From Planctomycetaceae bacterium (GTDB lineage Bacteria > Planctomycetota > Planctomycetia > Pirellulales > Pirellulaceae): 8,242 bases of DNA. Position numbers and translations under genes: made by a program. The number at the start of each line of letters is the position of its first letter. Position 1 is the first letter of the stretch. The notes under the pieces were generated by a model. It saw nothing but the letters and a program-made list of their open reading frames with translations. It had not been told where the DNA came from and ran no database searches. This document shows, one piece after another, positions 1 through 8,000 of this stretch. Location: contig PANG01000068.1 in assembly GCA_002708345.1 (NCBI GenBank), positions 1 through 8,242 of the forward strand. The letters are read 5' to 3'.

Positions 1-450
1 GGAGAGACGATTGCCGTTCCGCTCAAGGAAAATGCGATTCCAAGTTTTCATCCCATGGCGCTCTTCTTCTGGGTCTTTTTCTGTGCCTTGCCAGGACTGA
101 TCGTGATGCCTCTGCCAGCAGGCAAGGGAGCAAATATGACCGCCATCGGCGGTTTCATCGCCCTGATGGGATCGGTACTGGGTGCCGCTTTTTACCTCTA
201 CCGGATGAAACACCGGGTGGTCGACAGCCTGGTCGTCAACATGGTGGACGTTGGTGAAGAGACCGGGGAACTTGACACGATGCTCTACAAGGTAGCGGAC
301 CAGTATGACGAGGAAGTCAAGACACTGACCGACGGGCTAATGGCCTTGCTGGAACCATTACTGATCGTCTTCCTGGGGCTGGCGGTGGGGTTCATCGTGG
401 TGGCACTTTTCCTGCCACTGGTTGACCTGATCCAGAACCTGTCGAAGTAA
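1..450 (+). CDS. gspF: GspF/PilC-family inner-membrane platform protein, C-terminal part (5' end outside window)
   Basis: This is the last 149 codons of a type II secretion / type IV pilus platform protein. Such proteins sit in the inner membrane and link the assembly ATPase to pilin insertion. The frame is open from base 1, so the ATG at 55 is internal. The family signature is clear: VVNMVDVGEETGELDTML at about residues 78-95 of the fragment, an L-E-P motif at 117-119, and a final membrane helix at about 119-141 followed by a short polar tail. Two further hydrophobic segments, at about 20-38 and 46-67, lie between the conserved GETIAVPL start of the second cytoplasmic repeat and its GEETG motif. 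In ordinary GspF proteins that interval is short and not membrane-spanning. The stop at 448-450 is followed 48 bases later by the first prepilin gene, as expected for an F-G order. The family call is secure; whether the system is T2SS or T4P is not. Confidence 0.9.
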   Translation, partial: GETIAVPLKENAIPSFHPMALFFWVFFCALPGLIVMPLPAGKGANMTAIGGFIALMGSVLGAAFYLYRMKHRVVDSLVVNMVDVGEETGELDTMLYKVADQYDEEVKTLTDGLMALLEPLLIVFLGLAVGFIVVALFLPLVDLIQNLSK

Positions 451-486
451 CGTCATTATCGAGTGGGGCACGGGAAACCTGTAACA

Positions 487-494
487 GAGAGGGA
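487..494 (+). promoter_or_regulatory. Ribosome binding site deciding the GTG start of the first prepilin
   Basis: A purine-rich GAGAGGGA lies here, with GAGG at 489-492, six bases before the GTG at 499. The in-frame GTG at 463 has no comparable sequence upstream. This favours the later start and a 21-residue leader. Confidence 0.6.
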
Positions 495-498
495 ACAA

Positions 499-1506
499 GT
501 GACTGGTTTTTTAACGACAGATCGTTCTGTTTCGATTCCTGGTGGACGACGCCGGACTGCTTTCACGCTGGTCGAGATGATCGTCGTGATGGCGATTATT
601 GGCGTGCTGGCCGCGATCCTGATTCCCACGCTGCGGGCTGCCATGGTACGTGCCAAGGTAACCGCGATTGCTGGTGACCTTGCGAACCTGGACGCCGCAC
701 TCAACCAGTTCAAGGAAAAGTACGGTGACTATCCTCCAGACATTAGTGACCGCAACGTGTTGTCCCGACATGTCCAGAAGGCCTGGCCTCGAATCACGGC
801 GAACGAGATGCGTATTTTCCTGGCGATTGCCTATCACCGGGGAGGCAATATTAGTGGCCCGCAGTGGGAAATCGACCAGGCCGAGGCACTTGTCTTCTGG
901 CTGGGTGGTTTCAGCGAGGATTCACAGCATCCCTTCACGGGCCCAGGTGGCCCTTTCAGTGGAGGTGAACGTAACCAGGACAATGCTTATTTTCCTTTTG
1001 ATACCAGCCGTTTAACGGAGAGCACGAATATTCTGACCTACTCGGTGGACTTCATCGATGTGGGTGGTAATCGCCAGACTTTCAACTTCAATGCTCGAGA
1101 GTCAACCGACGATGCAACGCTTCATGGCCTGGAAAATGATCCCTTCCCGGTCTGTCTTACCAGGGGTACTGACCTGCCAGTCGTCTACCTGGACGCACAC
1201 AATTACCTCAACTCGGAATACCCGATGCATGGAACGGTCTACCAGGGTTCCATGATTCCCGGCCATGCGCATGCCTATCTCTCGGACCGCAAGCTTCTGA
1301 ACGCGAACGCGGGATTCGAGTGGATCAATCCTCACAGTTACCAGCTGATCACGGCGGGCCTTGACGAGGATTTTGGTGTGGATTTTTTTGACAGCAACAA
1401 CAACTTCATGTTCAAGCGGTATGCCAGCGGAACATATTATGTTGCTGGCGATCGCGACAATGTAACGAACTTCAGCGGGGGCACGCTGGAGGATGCCATT
1501 CCATGA
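499..1506 (+). CDS. GspG-like prepilin (type II secretion / type IV pilus-like), 335 aa
   Basis: This is a (pseudo)pilin precursor, exported and then cleaved by a prepilin peptidase. From the GTG start at 499, a basic leader (GGRRRTA) ends at Ala21. The mature protein would begin Phe22-Thr-Leu-Val-Glu26, with the conserved Glu at +5, followed by a hydrophobic helix to about residue 43. Cleavage would be after Ala rather than the usual Gly. The next segment, roughly residues 50-75 (LDAALNQFKEKYGDYPPD), is the GspG-type amphipathic helix and loop. The C-terminus carries SYQLITAGLDEDFG (280-293) and GDRDNVTNF (317-325), which resemble the Ca2+-binding C-terminal loop of GspG. At 335 aa it is over twice the usual GspG length (about 140), with a large insert in between. 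A longer form from GTG 463 is possible. It lies directly after gspF and overlaps the next gene by 4 bases. It may be the main fibre subunit, but that is inference. Confidence 0.85.
   Translation: MTGFLTTDRSVSIPGGRRRTAFTLVEMIVVMAIIGVLAAILIPTLRAAMVRAKVTAIAGDLANLDAALNQFKEKYGDYPPDISDRNVLSRHVQKAWPRITANEMRIFLAIAYHRGGNISGPQWEIDQAEALVFWLGGFSEDSQHPFTGPGGPFSGGERNQDNAYFPFDTSRLTESTNILTYSVDFIDVGGNRQTFNFNARESTDDATLHGLENDPFPVCLTRGTDLPVVYLDAHNYLNSEYPMHGTVYQGSMIPGHAHAYLSDRKLLNANAGFEWINPHSYQLITAGLDEDFGVDFFDSNNNFMFKRYASGTYYVAGDRDNVTNFSGGTLEDAIP
1488..1492 (+). promoter_or_regulatory. Ribosome binding site (GGAGG) inside the end of the upstream gene
   Basis: GGAGG lies 10 bases before the ATG at 1503, inside the last codons of the preceding prepilin gene. 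Start and stop overlap as ATGA, so the two genes are probably translationally coupled. Confidence 0.6.
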
Positions 1507-2504
1507 TCGAGCCAAGGCACACACCGACCAGTGCCATAACGGGTAAGAGGAAGTTCAGGCGCCGCGGCTTCACGCTGGTGGAACTGCTGCTGGTGATCGC
1601 TCTGATTGGAGTGCTTTCCAGTGTCATGCTGGTCGCCCTCTACGCCGCCGCACAGTCATCCAAGGTACGGCGTACCGAGCAACAGATTGAACGCATTCAC
1701 TCGCTATTGATGACTCGCTGGGATAGCTACCAGAATCGCCGACTACCAGTTCGCTTGACCGGGAACGCGGCTCAAAGGTCCATGGAGAGACTACTGCTCA
1801 TCCGTGAATTGATGCGACTGGAACTACCGGATCGACTGAGCGACATAGGAAATGCTCCGGTTGATAGCCGGCTCTTGAATAATGTTCTCTGGAATCAGTA
1901 TGGGCGGAGTTTCAAGCCGACCTGGACAACACAACACCAGAGTGCGGAATGCCTCTACCTGATCCTGGCGAGCCTGCGTGAGGGGGATCGCACGGGACTG
2001 GACTTTTTTACGAATGATGAAATAGGGGATGTCGACGAGGACGGAATGTACGAGATTCTCGACGGATGGGGGAAACCGATTGCATTCCTGCGGTGGGCAC
2101 CAGGCTTTTCCATTTCTCCTGGTCCCGACAGGAAATGGGGGAAAGCCGGGGTGGATGATGACAGCAATGGTACGACAGATGACCTGTCTGAACGTGGCTG
2201 GTCCGATTCTGATGACCTCTCGGTCTCCCAGCGTAATATTCCCTTTGGTAACAAGTCTCCAGATCCATACGACCTGCTGGATTCAGATGTTCGAAATACC
2301 TTTGCTCTCTATCCGCTCGTCTTCTCCGCCGGTCCCGACGGGGATTACGACACGGCTGTCGATGACAACGGTCTTCCACCAGCAGCATTAATGACGCCGC
2401 CGAATGATCCTTTCTACGTGATGCAGAACGGAATGCAGATTGGAACTCCCTTTGACAATGACCTGGATGGAAATAACAGTTTCGACAACATCACCAATCA
2501 CTGA
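1503..2504 (+). CDS. Second GspG-like prepilin with one acidic 32-residue module, 333 aa
   Basis: This is a prepilin-type protein. A 22-residue basic leader (KRKFRRRG) ends at Gly22. The mature form starts Phe23-Thr-Leu-Val-Glu27, with Glu at +5, and a hydrophobic helix runs to about residue 45. A charged helix follows (about 50-75, with RRTEQQIERIHSLL). Near 176-192 is DVDEDGMYEILDGWGKP, the acidic loop plus D-x-W-G-x-P seen in GspG-like pilins. Residues 207-238 are the acidic module shared with the next genes. Residues 275-290 (SAGPDGDYDTAVDDNG) and the end (FDNDLDGNNSFDNITNH, 317-333) resemble the GspG Ca2+ loop and its final D-I-x-N-W element. The ATG overlaps the previous stop by 4 bases and has a GGAGG upstream. 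It could instead fill the GspJ position functionally, but its C-terminus argues for a G-type fold. Its exact role in the fibre is unknown. Confidence 0.82.
   Translation: MIEPRHTPTSAITGKRKFRRRGFTLVELLLVIALIGVLSSVMLVALYAAAQSSKVRRTEQQIERIHSLLMTRWDSYQNRRLPVRLTGNAAQRSMERLLLIRELMRLELPDRLSDIGNAPVDSRLLNNVLWNQYGRSFKPTWTTQHQSAECLYLILASLREGDRTGLDFFTNDEIGDVDEDGMYEILDGWGKPIAFLRWAPGFSISPGPDRKWGKAGVDDDSNGTTDDLSERGWSDSDDLSVSQRNIPFGNKSPDPYDLLDSDVRNTFALYPLVFSAGPDGDYDTAVDDNGLPPAALMTPPNDPFYVMQNGMQIGTPFDNDLDGNNSFDNITNH
2121..2216 (+). repeat. Acidic 32-residue module, copy 1 (in second GspG-like gene)
   Basis: Residues 207-238 of the protein. It begins GPDRKWG, continues VDDDSNGTTDD and ends ERGWSDSDD. It aligns without gaps to the copies at 3474, 3690 and 6636. 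It is the least Gly-rich of the four, with Ser in place of Gly at position 15 of the module. Confidence 0.8.
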
Positions 2505-2537
2505 TGGGCTTTCCTGTTGAACAAGGTTATCGCTGAT

Positions 2538-3848
2538 ATGCAACGTAGTGCAGAGAATGGAATGAGCCGAGCGTGGATTGTCCGGCATCGCTGCGGGATG
2601 ACACTCCTCGAGCTACTGGTGGTGGTTGTCATTGTCCTGCTACTGCTCGCCGTCTTTGCTCCACTGATTCGCAGCACCTCCAAGGATCGCCGTGTACGCG
2701 AGGCTTCCCGTGCACTGAGTGGCTATATCAATGGGGCTCGTACCCTGGCTGCCGAGAGGGGGCGTCCGGTAGGTATTGGGATTGAGCGGGTTGCCTCCGA
2801 GCAGCCTGTCAACGGGTTGTATGCGACGGAGATCTACACGGTCGAGGTGCCCCCTCCCTACAGTGGTATCAGTGTCCAGGCGCGGGCCAGGATCGAATCA
2901 CGCCCGGTGAATCCGTTGAACGTGGCGGTTGGCAACCGCTGGGAGATTGACTTCTATGAAAACGACCCGGTTGTAGGACAAATCAACGACATGCTGATGT
3001 ACCACAACAATCCTCGCAGGGCGATTGTTGAACCCGGAGAGTCGTTCTGGGTCCGTTTTGATTACCGTGGCCCACTTTACCGGGCTTTCCGGGCACCAGG
3101 ATCAGCCACCAGTTTTACCTTCGTGCTGGACATCTCCTCTCCAACCTCGCCCCCTCCGCCACTTTTTGCTAATACCTCCTGGGGAGTCCCTTTCCAGTTG
3201 TATCGCCACCCTGTTCGTTCCGGGGCCGAACCCTTGCGACTTCCTGTCAACACGGCAATTGATCTTTCGGTCTCCGGCTTCGGGGCCAACGGTAACCAGT
3301 TTACCTATCTTGGCCCGGCTCCAGCACAACCGGTACAGATCCTCTTCAATGTGGCGGGGGATCTGGAGAGCATCTATGCCGATACGAATGGAGATGGAGT
3401 TGTCGATCACATGCCGCCCATGTCCTCGATTCACCTGATGGTTGGGCGTCCCCAGCAAGTCGTCGTCGATTCCGGTCCAGATGGAGGATGGGGCGTGCTC
3501 AATGTGGACGACAACGGGAACGGTACGGTAGATGAAGCGGTGGAACGGGGCTGGCCTGGGAGCGATGATGTGTTTGTTGACAACATTGTGGATACGTCCA
3601 ACATCATGGATATGTCGACGCTCTGGATCACCATCAGCAATCGTACCGGGCAGGTGACGACAACGGAGAATGGCAGCCCCTGGAGTTTCGGCCTGGACGG
3701 AGGCTGGGGAGTGGTTGCTGTGGATGATGATGGGAATGGCCTGGTGGATGACATCGGGGAACGGGGTTGGTCTGGAAGTGATGACGTGCTGGCAATTTTT
3801 GCGGCCCGCCAGTTTGCCAGGGGCAAGATCAACACGGGAGGTCGCTGA
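2538..3848 (+). CDS. GspH/FimT-like prepilin with two acidic modules, about 436 aa
   Basis: This is a minor (pseudo)pilin precursor. With the ATG at 2538, a leader ends in RHRCG20 and the mature protein starts Met21-Thr-Leu-Leu-Glu25, with Glu at +5 and a strongly hydrophobic helix to about residue 44. The following DRRVREASRALSGYI and GARTLAAERGRPVGI segments (about 48-80) match the GspH/FimT pattern, in which a helix with A-R-x-x-A leads into the first beta strand. A late strand, LWITISNRTGQVTTTENG (about 361-378), is also FimT-like. The middle is expanded, with a proline-rich stretch near residue 203 and an acidic loop DTNGDGVVD (3381-3407). The acidic modules at 313-344 and 385-416 flank the late strand. 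The protein is over twice the usual GspH/FimT length (about 170-200). Starts at TTG 2517, or at ATG 2562 (with AGAG six bases upstream), are also possible; AAGG lies 11 bases before 2538. Confidence 0.82.
   Translation: MQRSAENGMSRAWIVRHRCGMTLLELLVVVVIVLLLLAVFAPLIRSTSKDRRVREASRALSGYINGARTLAAERGRPVGIGIERVASEQPVNGLYATEIYTVEVPPPYSGISVQARARIESRPVNPLNVAVGNRWEIDFYENDPVVGQINDMLMYHNNPRRAIVEPGESFWVRFDYRGPLYRAFRAPGSATSFTFVLDISSPTSPPPPLFANTSWGVPFQLYRHPVRSGAEPLRLPVNTAIDLSVSGFGANGNQFTYLGPAPAQPVQILFNVAGDLESIYADTNGDGVVDHMPPMSSIHLMVGRPQQVVVDSGPDGGWGVLNVDDNGNGTVDEAVERGWPGSDDVFVDNIVDTSNIMDMSTLWITISNRTGQVTTTENGSPWSFGLDGGWGVVAVDDDGNGLVDDIGERGWSGSDDVLAIFAARQFARGKINTGGR
3474..3569 (+). repeat. Acidic 32-residue module, copy 2 (GspH-like gene, first)
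   Basis: Residues 313-344 counted from ATG 2538: GPDGGWG, then VDDNGNGTVDE, then ERGWPGSDD. It is preceded by VVVDS, giving the S-G-P-D-G start also seen in GspG-type C-terminal loops. It shares 23 of 32 residues with copy 3, which starts 216 bases downstream. Confidence 0.85.
3690..3785 (+). repeat. Acidic 32-residue module, copy 3 (GspH-like gene, second)
   Basis: Residues 385-416: GLDGGWG, then VDDDGNGLVDD, then ERGWSGSDD. Only about 20 residues follow before the stop, so this copy is close to the C-terminus. Position 2 is Leu where the other three copies have Pro. Confidence 0.85.
3836..3841 (+). promoter_or_regulatory. Strong ribosome binding site (GGGAGG)
   Basis: GGGAGG sits six bases before the ATG at 3848. 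It is the best Shine-Dalgarno match in the window and fixes the start of the GspI-like gene, which overlaps the previous stop by one base (TGATG). Confidence 0.7.
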
Positions 3849-5035
3849 TGCGCATGCACGAAGAATATTGTCGTTTTTCCCGTCGTCGGGGGGTCACGCT
3901 GATCGAGCTGATGTTTGCCTGCGGCATTGTGCTGGTTGGCCTACTTGGTGTGGCAGCCCTGATCCCGCTGGCTGGTTTCGAGATTGACCGTGGCCTGACA
4001 GCGGACCGGATGTCTGTGACGGGGCGTAACGCGGTGCAGGAATTTGATATCCGCAGCATGCGGCGGGCGGACATGTACGTGAATCCCGATGGAAGCCCGT
4101 TTAACCCACGGTTCCAGTCGGTGCACCTGTTCCCCGCCGGGCAGCAATCCATGTCGTTTTGTATTGATCCCGGGTACCTGCACTTCCATGCCGGGAGCAC
4201 CCCCCCTGCCAACCGCACCCCCCTGCTTTTTCCCAGCTGGGGACCGGTGACCAGCAGGCCCGGGGCGGAGGCACGGATGCACCGGATTGCACTGCGCAAC
4301 CAGCCAGGAGGCACGATCATGCACCGGCTCTTGGCAGAGCGGTTGTTCGTGGCCAGGGATGACCTGGCGGTGGACCGACCGGTCGATCCGACCCTGCCTC
4401 CCGAGCAGGTTTACGGGTCAGCGGTAAGCCGGCGACAGTACAACGGGAGTTTTTCCTGGTTTGCCACACTGGTGCCGGAATTGCACCAGCCGACAGGGGT
4501 GTATGATCAGTACCTCCTTTCAGTCGTGGTGCTTGATGATCGGGAATTGGGTTATGACTCCGGCCTGGCTGCTATCACCCGGCCTGAACCCGTTCCCGAA
4601 CGGGTTGTGGATATCCAGCTTTTAGGCGGCGGGCTTGGTGGTGGTGAGGCAATCCTCAGGAACAGTATCGCATCACCGCTGTCGATCGATGTGCGCACCG
4701 GTGACTGGATCATGCTCAGTGCCAAGGCGATTATTTCCCCCCCGATCCAGGTTGCGATTGCTCAAAACAACCCCAACGTGGTGACCCGTGATTATTTTCG
4801 CTGGTACCGGGTGATGAACTCGGAGTTCGAACCGCGTCGCAGGCAGAATGGTCCCGGTTGGTTTCGCCACGTCACGCTGGAAGGGCCCGACTGGAATCGT
4901 CGAGAGTGGCAGGATACGACTCTTCCGCAGATGTTACAGATGCCAACCAGGGCGGTTGTGGTGAGTGACGTGGTGGGCGTCTTCGAGAAGACGATTCGAC
5001 TGGAGAATACATCGTTGTGGGATTCAACACCGTAA
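3848..5035 (+). CDS. GspI/PilV-like prepilin, 395 aa
   Basis: This is a minor (pseudo)pilin precursor. A short basic leader (RFSRRRG) ends at Gly15. The mature protein begins Val16-Thr-Leu-Ile-Glu20, with Glu at +5. The hydrophobic helix, about 16-37, has the A-x-x-I-x-x-x-G-L-L-G-x-A-A-L style typical of PilV/GspI. The rest is much longer than GspI (about 120-130 aa) and matches no domain I can name. Near the end, YFRWYRV (about 316-322), a VTLEGPDW stretch (about 342-349) and VVVSDVVGVFEKTI (about 370-383) look like conserved beta strands. Unlike three of its neighbours, it has no acidic 32-residue module and few Asp/Asn-rich loops. A GGGAGG six bases upstream and the one-base overlap with the preceding gene support the start and suggest coupled translation. 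In T2SS, GspI is part of the tip complex with J and K; placing this protein there is inference. Confidence 0.8.
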   Translation: MRMHEEYCRFSRRRGVTLIELMFACGIVLVGLLGVAALIPLAGFEIDRGLTADRMSVTGRNAVQEFDIRSMRRADMYVNPDGSPFNPRFQSVHLFPAGQQSMSFCIDPGYLHFHAGSTPPANRTPLLFPSWGPVTSRPGAEARMHRIALRNQPGGTIMHRLLAERLFVARDDLAVDRPVDPTLPPEQVYGSAVSRRQYNGSFSWFATLVPELHQPTGVYDQYLLSVVVLDDRELGYDSGLAAITRPEPVPERVVDIQLLGGGLGGGEAILRNSIASPLSIDVRTGDWIMLSAKAIISPPIQVAIAQNNPNVVTRDYFRWYRVMNSEFEPRRRQNGPGWFRHVTLEGPDWNRREWQDTTLPQMLQMPTRAVVVSDVVGVFEKTIRLENTSLWDSTP

Positions 5036-5087
5036 CAGGGGCGGAAGATATTGCCGCGCGGGAAGGTAAGCCGGTGGGGTAATCGAG

Positions 5088-5092
5088 AAGGA
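5088..5092 (+). promoter_or_regulatory. Ribosome binding site (AAGGA) for the GspK-like gene
   Basis: AAGGA lies seven bases before the ATG at 5100, in a purine-rich run. An in-frame TAA at 5067-5069 limits how far upstream the gene can start. The 64-base gap before this gene shows no convincing terminator hairpin. Confidence 0.65.
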
Positions 5093-5099
5093 AAGAAGA

Positions 5100-8000
5100 A
5101 TGGTGCGAAAGAAAAAAGAGAATTCCGGTGTGGTCCTGTTGGTCGTCGTCAGCCTGCTGGCGCTCTTCGTCCTGATCGGGGTTACCTATGTGCTGGTTGC
5201 CAGCCAGTACCGACGTGCGGCGACAATGGCTGCACGTACCCAGTTCTTGCACATTGATCCCCAGATGCACCTGGACCGTGGCATGTACCAGCTGGTCCGG
5301 GATACCTACAACACGGGCTCAGTACTGCAGGGACACGGCCTGTTACGGGATATGTACGGGGCCGAGATCGAAGGGGGCATCGTTTCCCAGTTCCGCTACC
5401 TGCCTGGCACCACGCAGCAAAGCCAGGTGCTGGAAGTCCAGTGCATTCTTTACCGCCAGGCAGATATGGACGGCGATGGGATTTTTGAGTTGCCACTGGA
5501 TCGCCCTTTCCCGCGGGACTATTTCAATGGCCGTGTGTTTAGTTTCCTGGAAGGGAATCCCAAGAACACCAGTAGCCGTGTGATCGATTACATTCCCCTG
5601 AACCTCGTGCAGGGGAGCACGAACGTCAATGCATCCGGCACACCAATGCCCTGTAACCCCACCCAGGTCCATGGCATTTTTCGGCTGCTATTACCGGAAT
5701 CAGAATGGTCAATCTCCCCCGCCCCCACGGTTGGCGGACGGTTTATTGTCAATGGTCGCCCCTTCAATGGTATCGGGTTTGGTTACCAGGGTACGCGGTA
5801 TCTGAGTGATGAGGCGCTCTACCCAAACCGTGTCCTCCGGCCGGCAGGTTTTCTTGACTACGTTTCAGGTGGCGCGGATGAAGGGTATGACGGCGTTGAT
5901 TACCAGAACATGGCCCTGGCGGGAATTATTCCCGACCGCGGAAATCCGGATCTTCCGGGTTACATCATTCCCTCCTTTCATCGACCGGCCCTGGTCAATT
6001 TCTGGGAGAACCAGATTGTTGCGGATACCGACGGTGACAACATTCCAGATTCTCCACTGTTGATGGGAACTTCCGGCTTGATGAGCCAGGTCATCGGCCA
6101 GTCTGTGCTGCGACCGCTGCCCCTGGAAGATCATCATCCCAACTTCACCGGGGGGAACATGCACCCGGACTTGAGTCGAATGATCACCTATGCCCCGATG
6201 GACGTGGCGGCCATGCTCAATGCACTCAAGGATGGTCCCTGGGATGTGGATAATGATGCCGATGGATTTCCCGATAGCGTCTGGCTGGACCTGGGGATGC
6301 CGGTGCAAACCGATGAGACAGGTCGCATGTTCAAGCCGCTCTATGCCATCCTCTGTGTCGACATGGATGGCCGGATCAACATCAATGCGCATGGCAGCTC
6401 ACTGCAGGCGGTACGTGAACCGGGAGGGCTACCGGGGGCAGATGATGACGGGGACACGGTCGTCGACGAGTGGGACGAGCGAGGTCTTTCTGGCCGACCA
6501 GCAGCAGTTGCCTGGGACATGGAAACTTCGGGACTTCCTCCGGCAGGCATGAGCAGTCGCTCGACGAATTTCCTTTCACTTCCCAAGGGCCAGGGTTATG
6601 GACCGGCCGAGATTAACCTGGCTGGCTGGGAGCGTGGTCCGGACAGGGGATGGGGACGCGCTGGAGTGGATGACAACGGAAACGGGATCATCGACGAATG
6701 GGCTGAGCGCGGTTTCCAGCCATCGGATGACCGGGCCCGGATTGGCACGATCGGTTACTGGCGATTGCTCGCCGGCAACGGCAACCTTGGAGTGGGACGC
6801 TACAGCAATGATCTTTCTCCCGGGTTCGCGGGTATGGATGCTCACACGCCGTTCAAGTTCTTCGAGTTCCCGGCAAACTACGCCAGCGCGAATCCAGCGA
6901 CTGCTTTCTTTGGTCTGCCGGATCTCAACGGAGAACTGGCGATGGGAATCAATGCTGCCGGTCAGCCTGCTTACGAGATGCCGATCACCCTCAATACCCC
7001 GGGAGTGCTGAGGCCATCCGCGGTTACTGATTCCGCCTATGAAATGAACCTCGTGACACGACAGGGGACGGACAGTCGTTTCACCGCCGCGGAACTGGAA
7101 CGCGTTCTTCGCAGCGGAGATCCTGATTCCCAGGTTCTTCCCGACAGGCTGCTGCGCCTGGCTCCCTCCTTGGGAACCCATGCCACGCGCCGGATGGTGA
7201 CAACGGACAGTTTTGACCTTCCCGTGGCCGGCTCCCTGGTCAGCCGGGATGCATTCCAGTTCAACGGACTCCGGCAGCGAACGGGAGTGACAACCCAGTT
7301 AAATCGCTGGTGGTCCCCGCAGTACCAGCTTACCGAACTCTTGCGAGCTCGTTTGCAACAGGGGATGGTCAACACGGTCCCGGCAGCAACGGGGCCCTAT
7401 GACTCGCAACTGCAGGACCTGGTGGACATCGAAATCGAAAAGATGCTCTCGCCGGACCTGCTGGCTGGCATGCGGATGAACATCAACAGGCCGTTCGGTA
7501 ATGGCCGGGATGACAATGGTAACCGGATTGTGGACGAGCACACGCTGGGAGGAATGCCGGGGATCAATAACGAGTCGCTTAATGAACCGTTGTGGGGAGG
7601 CTCCTTTGATCACAATAACGATGGAATTACCAACAATGACCTCTCCAACGCCCTTGCCCGTTACCAGTTTGCCCGTGACCTGTTCGTGCTGACGGTGTTG
7701 CTCAAGGATCGCAATCGGCGTATCGATGCGGACCAGGATGGAAACAACAACGAGGACCTTACCGGTGGCGGTTTCGGGAACGAGTCGCAGCTGGAGATTG
7801 CACAGTGGGTTGCCAACGTGGTCGATTTCCGGGATGCCGATTCAATCATGACCCCGATCGAGCTGGACCTGAACCCATTCGATGGCTGGCAGGTCGATGG
7901 CCGAATCGATACCGATGAATCCACCTGGGGTTCGGACAATATTGACAACAACAATGATAACCAGGTGGATGATGCGATCGAGCAGGCTGCGTCACGGGAC

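Noticed and set aside
2517..2537. TTG at 2517 as the start of the GspH-like gene
   Set aside because: No ribosome binding site is visible before it, and the later ATGs at 2538 and 2562 still give a normal prepilin leader.
5036..5099. Possible terminator or promoter in the 64-base gap before the GspK-like gene (contains the palindrome CCGCGCGG)
   Set aside because: The palindrome has no loop and no T-run after it, and no -35/-10 pair stands out.
5865..7181. Long minus-strand open frames of 175 aa (5865-6392) and 201 aa (6576-7181)
   Set aside because: They lie inside the uninterrupted plus-strand GspK-like frame, have no recognisable family features, and are explained by antisense reading of Asp/Gly-rich codons.
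5188..7692. Several plus-strand frames of 60-140 aa inside the last gene, suggesting many small genes or a frameshifted pseudogene
   Set aside because: One other frame is open from 5100 to the window end and contains all the meaningful motifs, so there is no sign of frameshift or decay.
7608..7760. Dockerin (cellulosome) domain in the GspK-like protein
   Set aside because: The loops resemble dockerin Ca2+ loops individually, but the paired-helix dockerin layout is absent and the context is a pilin operon.
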